DNA from: Candidatus Jordarchaeia archaeon
GTDB taxonomy: Archaea > Asgardarchaeota > Jordiarchaeia > Jordiarchaeales > Freyrarchaeaceae
DNA: 6,230 nt
Assembly (NCBI GenBank): GCA_018383835.1
Contig: JAHAWR010000096.1
Coordinates: 1 to 6,230, forward strand
Direction of reading: 5' to 3'
A model generated the notes under the pieces. The model did no database searches and was not told where the DNA came from. It worked only from the letters and a program-made list of their open reading frames with translations. How positions within the stretch are numbered: position 1 is the stretch's first letter; each line of letters starts with the position of its first letter. Made by a program: the position numbers and the translations under genes. Positions 1-4,715 of this stretch are shown piece by piece.

Positions 1-62
1 GTCTTCACCGATATCCCAAACATCTTAGCAGCATCTCTAGGGCGTAGGAGCTCTTCTTCCAT
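1..62 (-). CDS. N-terminal fragment of a MerR/excisionase-type HTH protein, probably IS607-family TnpA serine recombinase (runs off left edge)
   Basis: Read on the minus strand from an ATG at 62, the window encodes 20 residues before the edge, including LLRPRDAAKMFGISVKT. This is seen directly: the 'L(R/K)PR-(D/E)AA-x-(L/M)-x-G-(I/V)-S' pattern is the first helix and turn of the MerR/excisionase-like DNA-binding domain. In IS607-family transposases that domain sits at the extreme N terminus, ahead of a serine-recombinase catalytic domain, which fits here. An in-frame TGA about 20 nt upstream leaves only ATG 62, or the TTG directly before it, as starts. The TATA box at 89-95 predicts transcription starting about 5 nt before the ATG, so the message would be nearly leaderless. 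The recombinase assignment is inference: an excisionase-like antitoxin or a phage regulator would start the same way, and the catalytic domain lies outside the window. Confidence 0.55.
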   Translation of the reverse strand, partial: MEEELLRPRDAAKMFGISVK

Positions 63-80
63 CAAAGAGGCTATGGAGCT

Positions 81-121
81 TAGTCAGCATATAAACCTTT
101 CTGCCAAGAAACTGCTGACTA
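81..121. repeat. 9-bp perfect inverted repeat bracketing a TATA box
   Basis: TAGTCAGCA at 81-89 and its exact reverse complement TGCTGACTA at 113-121 are separated by 23 bp. The left arm abuts and slightly overlaps the TATA box of the HTH gene, and the right arm lies just upstream of it. Two readings are possible: an operator through which the HTH protein represses itself, or a recombinase-binding site at the end of the mobile element. The symmetry is directly visible; the function is inferred. Confidence 0.5.
88..97 (-). promoter_or_regulatory. TATA box for the HTH/recombinase gene
   Basis: The minus strand reads AGAAAGGTTTATATGCTGA, with TTTATAT at 89-95 preceded by a purine-rich stretch that could act as a BRE. 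Its centre is about 30 nt upstream of the ATG at 62, as expected for an archaeal promoter of a leaderless or nearly leaderless transcript. Confidence 0.55.
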
Positions 122-429
122 CGGCAAATTAAACTTTCTCTGCCTCCAACGCTGCAAGATGCCAAAAACAGTTGAAGATGGAGCCGTGAAGCAGGTGCAT
201 GTTGTTTCTGGCATCGCAGGCACTCCTGGCGAATAAAGGTAGCGGTTGGAGGTGTCACTTTTCTTGGGTGTAGGTACTGGTTTATGGAGGATGGGGGACG
301 CGGTGCAAAGGAGTTAATTGGGGCCGGAGAATTTGAGAGGTGCTTTCGAGTAGACACTTCCAAAAATTTTGGAGGTAGTTTCCGGTGGGAGCCCGCTACT
401 GTTCCTTTCGTTCTCTGGCCCGGGGTCTT
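122..429. other. Stretch with no supportable gene beyond the left-edge promoter
   Basis: About 300 bp lie between the inverted repeat and the stop codon of the membrane-protein gene. Reading frames here are short or lack recognisable protein character. The longer ones, on the minus strand at 37-363 and on the plus strand at 284-505, are rich in Pro, Arg, Ser and Gly, match nothing I know, and run into or across other genes. The stretch could be the flank of an inserted mobile element or a decayed gene. I see no tRNA-like fold and no repeat array. Confidence 0.5.
359..373. repeat. AT-rich palindrome downstream of the membrane-protein gene, possible terminator
   Basis: TCCAAAA-A-TTTTGGA has 7-bp arms around a single base. 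It lies about 55 nt past the stop codon at 430 of the minus-strand membrane-protein gene. On that strand it ends in a run of five T, and archaeal transcription often stops at T-runs. The arms are AT-rich and the T-run is short, so termination is only a possibility. Confidence 0.25.
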
Positions 430-1335
430 TCACTGTGATGAAAGGTGGAGAATGATTCTCTGTATAATTGTGGATTCTTCGGATGGCTGGGTGAAGAAGG
501 GGTAGAATGGCTTTAGCCCGAAGTATGCTCCGCACGCTAGAATAGCCGTGATCAAGCCTAGGAGGAATAGGAGTGAAAAGGCGTAGAATGGGTTTGAACG
601 CACGCCCTTCGGGGACTTCTCCACGAGTTGCATCCTCTTCGTCGCTAGAAAGTACGCCATTACTGAGAACGACGAGGCTGAGAATATGATGATTTCGAAG
701 GCTGCCTGCCCTTCGACGGAGCTTGCCCCGATCCCTGCCCCGAAGAGGAAGCCGAGTGCCCCGTAGAGTGCGTAGTCGGCTCGCTTGAGGGGCCACGTGT
801 AGCCATGGTAGTTCTGGAGTATTGTGACTGAAACTATGAATCCCACTATCCCGAGGTAGATTAGCTTGTGTCCCAGCACTTCGTCGAAGAAGTAGACTAG
901 GAAGTAGGTGTTCGCTTGCGGTGTGATTGGGAGGAGAGTTGCGGGCGGCGTTAGGGAGGTGTAGGCGTGGAGTTCGTTCCCAGTGTACCTCATCGCCAGC
1001 CCACTCAGGAACAGGAAGAAGAAGAATATGAACGTGACTTCGCCGGCCAGCTTAAACCTCGCCGCAGTCCTCGTTTCTGGCGGCTGGCTGACAACCTCCC
1101 GGAAAGTGAGGTATAGCAGTATTGATCCTACGCTTCCCATCAAGAGGAAGCTCAGGGTTCGACCCCACGAGATAAACGCAGTGTAGCAGATGCAGTCCTC
1201 GGAGGAGGGGACGGGCACAATCATGTAGATGTAGCCTAGGGATTCGCCCACAACAGTGAACGCCACCCAGCTGGCAACGAGGGCTGTAAGGTATAGTAGC
1301 AGGCGGTTTCTCCTCGCAAAGCTAACCTCGGACAT
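430..1335 (-). CDS. Polytopic membrane protein of unknown function, about seven TM segments, with an FFDEVLGH motif
   Basis: This is a 301-residue protein with hydrophobic segments at about residues 11-33, 54-77, 98-116, 143-172, 187-204, 211-231 and 250-272. Polar residues inside the membrane stand out: E31 in TM1, the motif FFDEVLGH (149-156) at the start of TM4, and E209/E214 at TM6. An Asp-Glu-xxx-His cluster suggests metal or proton binding, but I do not recognise the family. The open frame extends 41 codons further, to 1458. I reject that extension because its residues are not protein-like and a TATA box (1381-1389) lies inside it; that TATA box predicts a start near 1356, giving a short leader with GGAAGGGG just before ATG 1335. 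The gene diverges from the wHTH gene at 1554 and may be controlled by it. There is no signal peptide apart from TM1. Confidence 0.75.
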   Translation of the reverse strand: MSEVSFARRNRLLLYLTALVASWVAFTVVGESLGYIYMIVPVPSSEDCICYTAFISWGRTLSFLLMGSVGSILLYLTFREVVSQPPETRTAARFKLAGEVTFIFFFFLFLSGLAMRYTGNELHAYTSLTPPATLLPITPQANTYFLVYFFDEVLGHKLIYLGIVGFIVSVTILQNYHGYTWPLKRADYALYGALGFLFGAGIGASSVEGQAAFEIIIFSASSFSVMAYFLATKRMQLVEKSPKGVRSNPFYAFSLLFLLGLITAILACGAYFGLKPFYPFFTQPSEESTIIQRIILHLSSQ

Positions 1336-1380
1336 GGAACCCCTTCCACACGGTTTCACACAAGAAAAGGAGATGTAGAG

Positions 1381-1389
1381 TTTAAAAAG
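1381..1389 (-). promoter_or_regulatory. TATA box for the polytopic membrane-protein gene
   Basis: The minus strand reads GAATCCTTTTTAAACTC, with CTTTTTAAA as the TATA element. Its centre is about 50 nt upstream of ATG 1335, predicting a leader of about 20 nt. This element is the main reason for choosing the ATG at 1335 over the longer frame. Confidence 0.55.
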
Positions 1390-1431
1390 GATTCGCAGGC
1401 TCAGCGATTTTACCCCATGTGTCGTGCCCCG

Positions 1432-1445
1432 TGAACAGCTGTTCA
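1432..1445. promoter_or_regulatory. 14-bp perfect palindrome, candidate operator between two divergent promoters
   Basis: TGAACAGCTGTTCA is exactly self-complementary. Its centre is about 53 bp from the TATA box of the minus-strand membrane-protein gene and about 36 bp from that of the plus-strand wHTH gene, so one bound dimer could act on both. The adjacent product carries a winged-helix domain, which makes it the natural first candidate to bind here. Binding is inference; the symmetry and position are seen. Confidence 0.5.
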
Positions 1446-1469
1446 ACTCCCCACTCACCGAACCCGTAA

Positions 1470-1478
1470 ATTATATTA
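1470..1478 (+). promoter_or_regulatory. TATA box for the wHTH-domain gene
   Basis: The plus strand reads CGTAAATTATATTAGAG. The AT-rich core, AATTATATT, is centred at about 1474 and predicts transcription starting close to 1500. That places the start at or next to the ATG at 1501, which opens a short leader frame about 50 nt before the main gene. Confidence 0.5.
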
Positions 1479-1500
1479 GAGTTGCAGTGGGAAAGGGAGC

Positions 1501-1557
1501 ATGAGATCTTCCTCGGTGCCGTGGACCTTTGAGGTGGCATATGGAGGGATTTATTGA
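1501..1557 (+). CDS. Possible 18-codon leader ORF overlapping the start of the wHTH gene
   Basis: The ATG at 1501 opens a frame encoding MRSSSVPWTFEVAYGGIY that stops at TGA 1555-1557. Its last four bases, TTGA (1554-1557), contain the TTG start of the next gene, the classic overlap for translational coupling. The TATA box centred at about 1474 would start transcription at or within a base or two of this ATG, so it could be read as a leaderless message; leaderless initiation is common in these archaea. I cannot tell by eye whether it is translated. A frame this short can arise by chance, so confidence is low. Confidence 0.25.
   Translation: MRSSSVPWTFEVAYGGIY
1543..1548 (+). promoter_or_regulatory. 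Ribosome-binding site fixing the TTG start at 1554
   Basis: GGAGGG stands 5 nt before TTG 1554. The same frame is closed by a TGA at 1530-1532, and no ATG, GTG or other TTG lies between, so this site decides the start. Confidence 0.6.
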
Positions 1558-2582
1558 AGGACCCGAAGGAGCTACTTGTCTACCTTCTTCTCCGCTCGAT
1601 GAAGGAGGCTACTCTGGACGAGCTTGCGGAGGCTGCAGGGATCCCGCGTAGGAGCGCTGTCAGGATTCTCAGGTCGTTCATTAGGCGGGGTGTTGCTAGG
1701 GAAGCTGAGGGCAAGGTGCTTTTCAACCCCCAGTGCTCCGGAGGGCTAAGGGCGCCTTTCGGTGGTGATGTCGTCGAGCTGAACATCACCGTGGACAGGG
1801 ACTTGATGAAGGCTGGGGAGGTCAGGGTTTACCGGGGGGAGGAGCTTGTGGCGTCCATGCCTTGCATATTCAGCGGAGAAGACTTCGTTATCGACCTGAG
1901 CGGCTTCCTCGAGTTCTACGGTAAGGTTGCGAGAGAAAAGGGCTCGCCCTTCTCTGTTAAAAAAGCTTACAACGTTTTCAGGAGGCTCATGGAGGGGCGG
2001 GGGGAGGTTAAGAGCGCGGGGCAGTGGGAGATAGATGCAGCCCTCGGGGCTATACTCCTCTGTGGAGCCGTAGCGGAGGAGCTCGGACTAGACTACATAA
2101 TAACCACAATAGACTCTTCGAGCATCCCCCGCAGGGTCGAATTAAAGGAACTCGAAGACATAGGGGAGACGAACGGCGTCGACTTCGTGGCAGGGTACTA
2201 TTTCCCACTAGGGCGCGGTGAGGGGCTGTTGCTGGTTGACAGAGCCGGGAGAACCTACTTTTCGAAGAGAGGAGGAGCACTAGTGGAGTTAGAAGTTAGC
2301 GAGGAGGGAGACATGGTTGAGGTCGACTTCACAAAGCTGGTGGACTTCTACGTCAAGCTTTCGGAAGAAAATGAGGCAAACTTCTCGGCCGAAAAAGTGG
2401 TTGACTACTTCTTCTCAACGCTAGAGGAAGGGAGCAGAATAGAAGACTGCTTGAAGCTGGTGGAGCATAATGAAAGGGAGCTCTTGGAGGCAATGTACAG
2501 GATAAGCGTGCTCGTCATGAGGCTTAGGGGCAAGGATGTCATCGCGAAGGTAACTTACCTATCTTTCTCCGGCGGGAACTAG
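1554..2582 (+). CDS. Winged-helix DNA-binding domain protein with a duplicated C-terminal module, function unknown
   Basis: The product has 342 residues. Residues about 5-57 form a winged helix-turn-helix: LDELAEAAGIPRRSAVRILR is helix-turn-recognition helix, followed by the wing RRGVAREAEGKVLFNP. The rest is soluble and acidic and appears to hold two copies of one module. Each has a beta-rich stretch opening with VDR (80-82 and 228-230), then a helical stretch. D114 begins a segment with FYGK and PFSVKK; D258 begins one with FYVK and NFSAEK. By eye about 10 of 35 positions match. The recognition helix suggests a transcription regulator, perhaps of itself and the divergent membrane-protein gene through the palindrome at 1432-1445. 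The duplicated module could be a sensor or a dimerisation part; I do not recognise it. The start is TTG, backed by GGAGGG 5 nt upstream. The gene ends head-on with the Roadblock gene. Confidence 0.75.
   Translation: MKDPKELLVYLLLRSMKEATLDELAEAAGIPRRSAVRILRSFIRRGVAREAEGKVLFNPQCSGGLRAPFGGDVVELNITVDRDLMKAGEVRVYRGEELVASMPCIFSGEDFVIDLSGFLEFYGKVAREKGSPFSVKKAYNVFRRLMEGRGEVKSAGQWEIDAALGAILLCGAVAEELGLDYIITTIDSSSIPRRVELKELEDIGETNGVDFVAGYYFPLGRGEGLLLVDRAGRTYFSKRGGALVELEVSEEGDMVEVDFTKLVDFYVKLSEENEANFSAEKVVDYFFSTLEEGSRIEDCLKLVEHNERELLEAMYRISVLVMRLRGKDVIAKVTYLSFSGGN
2579..2582. other. Shared CTAG: overlapping stop codons of two convergent genes
   Basis: CTAG supplies TAG at 2580-2582 for the plus-strand wHTH gene and TAG at 2581-2579 for the minus-strand Roadblock gene. 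There is no intergenic space, so each transcript must end inside the other gene's coding sequence. Confidence 0.9.
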
Positions 2583-3613
2583 CCTAGAACCTTCTCAACA
2601 GATATGAGGCGCACCTTCCACCTCTCGATCGAAGACAGAAACTCTTTCTTGAGCATCTCGTAATCCTCGGGAGAAGACTCCTTGAACAGCCTATAGTAGG
2701 ACCTCATCTCGTAGAGGGCGGGGTGAAGGTATCCTATGCTTTTAACCAGCCGATTGACCGCGTTATTGAGCCTTTCTGCCACTTCGCCGGGAGACGCCGC
2801 CGCCTCGATGCTTGCCTTTAACTCGCTCATGGTTTCCTCCACCAAGGAGGGCTTCATGGAGGCTTGAGACGAGACCACAGTCTCCCTAACACTCTTCAGC
2901 ATGTCTAGGAGCTTCTCCGAGTAGTTCTTCATAGAGTCTATGGCGCTCGTGAGAGAGGAGGTTAGCTCGCTGAGCCTAGCTATATCCCGCGAGTAACTTC
3001 CAAGCTGGTCGATGATTTTCTTGAAAACACTGAGGGAGCCATCAAGGCGCTGTGCCGCAGCGGCAAGTGTGTTGAGGTCGCCTATCATCGAACTCTCCGC
3101 CAGGCTAGTCTCTATTTTTGAGACGGCGTCTCTGAACAACTTCAGCGCCGTCTCAGCTGCCTCGTACGGGTCTCCGACCCTGCCCGTCAGCGCTACGGTC
3201 GGGTGCTCTACAGCGGCTAACTCCACTTCTTCCACCGGCTTGCCCTCTACAAGGAGTTCAACTTTCTGCAGGGCTAGCTCTTCCTCCCTTCCAAACACTG
3301 GGGGCGTGGCTGCTCCGTCCAAAACAAAAACCACGTAAAGCTCGCTTCCCAGCTGGCGGAAAAGGTAGCTGACGTCGCCCAAGGACAGTATTATGGTCGC
3401 GCGGTCTCCTTTAAGCTTCAGCTCAGACCTGATCCTGTCGAGGGATATCTTCACCCAGTTTGCAACCATAACCGTTGTGTTTATTTTTTCCTCGTCGTCA
3501 AAGCTCGTGTCTACTATGAAGCCGGTTTCGCCAACTAGCACAAAGCCCTTGAAGGGATCCTTGATTAACTTACTGAGCTCCTCGTGAACCTCGAAAACAG
3601 GGAAAAATGTCAA
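2579..3613 (-). CDS. Roadblock/LC7-domain protein with long C-terminal coiled coil
   Basis: The product has 344 residues, with no signal peptide and no membrane segment, so it is probably cytoplasmic. Residues about 8-100 fit the Roadblock/LC7 (MglB-like) fold: strand FKGFVLVGETGFIVDTSF, a long helix (about 42-65), strands around RATIILSLGD, a short helix, then LYVVFVLDG. Residues about 150-290 are heptad-rich helix (for example RLSELTSSLTSAIDSMKN), typical of a coiled coil, and a charged helical tail closes the protein. Roadblock proteins commonly dimerise and act as regulators or platforms for Ras-like small GTPases (MglA, Rag/Gtr, Arf-like). Such a partner is expected, but none is encoded here. 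The start is TTG, with GGTGGT 5 nt upstream and an in-frame stop shortly before it. It has its own promoter, 109 nt after the membrane-protein gene at 3723-4715. Confidence 0.75.
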   Translation of the reverse strand: MTFFPVFEVHEELSKLIKDPFKGFVLVGETGFIVDTSFDDEEKINTTVMVANWVKISLDRIRSELKLKGDRATIILSLGDVSYLFRQLGSELYVVFVLDGAATPPVFGREEELALQKVELLVEGKPVEEVELAAVEHPTVALTGRVGDPYEAAETALKLFRDAVSKIETSLAESSMIGDLNTLAAAAQRLDGSLSVFKKIIDQLGSYSRDIARLSELTSSLTSAIDSMKNYSEKLLDMLKSVRETVVSSQASMKPSLVEETMSELKASIEAAASPGEVAERLNNAVNRLVKSIGYLHPALYEMRSYYRLFKESSPEDYEMLKKEFLSSIERWKVRLISVEKVLG

Positions 3614-3648
3614 CGCTGACCACCAGTTAACTATATTCTACAATGCAA

Positions 3649-3656
3649 CTATAAAA
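3649..3656 (-). promoter_or_regulatory. TATA box for the Roadblock gene
   Basis: The minus strand reads TAAGTTTTATAGTTG. TTTTATAG is centred about 40 nt upstream of TTG 3613, predicting a leader of about 15 nt that just includes the GGTGGT ribosome-binding site (3619-3624). A second AT-rich element on the same strand, ATTTATAAC near 3705-3713, would give a leader of about 70 nt and could be an alternative promoter. Confidence 0.45.
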
Positions 3657-3722
3657 CTTACGTTATCTCTTGAAGAGCCAATATGGGATTTCCGAAGTAA
3701 GGCAGTTATAAATGAGAAGGTT

Positions 3723-4715
3723 TTAACTCAACTCCTTTTTTGGTAGAAATTCTGTAATTCGGAGAAAGACCACCAAGAGTATGAATGTGCCAGCAACAAC
3801 CTTAATAGCCAGCAGGAAGAGCGTGAGGAGCGTGACGTTCCCTGCGAAAACCACGTTGCACACGAGGGAGGAAGCGTATATTCCCGCTATGACGAGCGTG
3901 AAGAGCTTCTCAGCTTCGGGGGAGGCTGCCTGGGAGAACGCTAAGGTTGCTAGTGCTAAGGCGAGCAGGAGGAGAGCTACCCCCTCCACGCGGGGGTCGC
4001 CGCCGAAGAGGGAGGGGGGAAGCATGAGGAAGCCCACGTTGAGCTCCCTCCAAGCCAAGGATAAGGGTGACAGGAACTCCGAGAAAGCTGCCAAAATGGA
4101 CGCTATGGTGCCCGTCACATAGAAGACCTTCCTGTCGACACTCCACCCCTCCAAGAAAGCTGAGAGGGCGGAGAGGAATCCTAGAAGAAGGAGGAAGAGT
4201 GACGAGAAAAGTAGGAGGCTACCGCTGAGGGATGAAAACTGGCATTCAGCCTTCAATCCGAGCGACACCCCGTAGCTTGAGGGGGGAGAAAGCTGGATGG
4301 CTACAGCTAGAGTAGCCATATAGGGGTCTGATGGGAGAGTTGAGAATACAATGTAAGCCTTGAGGAGGGCGACAGTCGACGACAGCTCAATCCTCGCTAG
4401 GGAAAGAAAGAAGAGGTAGGATGCCCCGATGAGGAAGGTGGTTACGAGGATCCTTTTCGTGAATACTGGAGCCTCTATGTAGCTCGTCACCACGTGTAGA
4501 ACCATCATGCAGCCTGTTGCCCCCAAGAGGGATAGACTCATGATGGTTATGGGTGAGGTTAGAGGCTGGATTAGCAGGAGCGCGGGCCAGCCCATTGTTA
4601 GAGAGTAGTAGGCTAGCGTTAAGGAGCCTGAAGTAAGAGAGAGTAACGCTTCGAAGGTCAGCATGACACCGACCAAGCCGACAGACAGAAGCCAGTGCTT
4701 ACTAATAAAGGACAA
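3723..4715 (-). CDS. Polytopic membrane protein of unknown function, co-translated with the GH57-like gene
   Basis: The product has 330 residues and is very rich in Leu, Ser and Ala. Hydrophobic segments lie at about residues 8-27, 35-50, 57-77, 89-107, 112-125, 163-187, 197-217, 246-261, 271-290 and 295-318, so eight to ten membrane passes. Between the fifth and sixth segments is a polar loop (about 128-160) with one Cys, C158; the tail (EFLPKKELS) is charged. I see no transporter signature, ATPase motif or glycosyltransferase motif. The TTG start at 4715 is backed by GGAGGG (4724-4729) 8 nt upstream, inside the last codons of the GH57-like gene, and the two genes overlap by 14 nt. Such coupling suggests that the products act together, perhaps with this protein anchoring the cytoplasmic GH57-like protein to the membrane or moving its ligand; that is inference. 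Confidence 0.7.
   Translation of the reverse strand: MSFISKHWLLSVGLVGVMLTFEALLSLTSGSLTLAYYSLTMGWPALLLIQPLTSPITIMSLSLLGATGCMMVLHVVTSYIEAPVFTKRILVTTFLIGASYLFFLSLARIELSSTVALLKAYIVFSTLPSDPYMATLAVAIQLSPPSSYGVSLGLKAECQFSSLSGSLLLFSSLFLLLLGFLSALSAFLEGWSVDRKVFYVTGTIASILAAFSEFLSPLSLAWRELNVGFLMLPPSLFGGDPRVEGVALLLLALALATLAFSQAASPEAEKLFTLVIAGIYASSLVCNVVFAGNVTLLTLFLLAIKVVAGTFILLVVFLRITEFLPKKELS

Noticed and set aside
159..236. 25-codon plus-strand ORF starting about 28 nt after an AT-rich element near 130
   Set aside because: The promoter-like spacing suits a leaderless start, but the peptide is unrecognised and a frame this short is expected by chance.
37..363. 108-codon minus-strand frame including a CLRC motif
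   Set aside because: It overlaps the HTH gene start and promoter, its composition is Pro/Ser/Arg-rich, and a single CxxC pair without partners does not support a zinc-binding protein.
314..796. 160-codon minus-strand frame
   Set aside because: It overlaps the membrane-protein gene on the same strand in another frame and is rich in Arg, Pro and Ser with no recognisable domain.
1336..1458. N-terminal extension of the polytopic membrane protein to an ATG at 1458
   Set aside because: The extra 41 residues are not protein-like, and the stretch contains the palindrome and the TATA box of the gene; ATG 1335 fits the promoter position and precedes the first TM segment cleanly.
3012..3338. 108-codon plus-strand frame opposite the Roadblock gene
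   Set aside because: It is a Ser/Ala/Thr-rich mirror of the coding strand, with no ribosome-binding site or domain.
3781..4122. 113-codon plus-strand frame opposite the downstream membrane-protein gene
   Set aside because: It is an antisense shadow of hydrophobic codons; the minus-strand reading gives a coherent multi-pass membrane protein.
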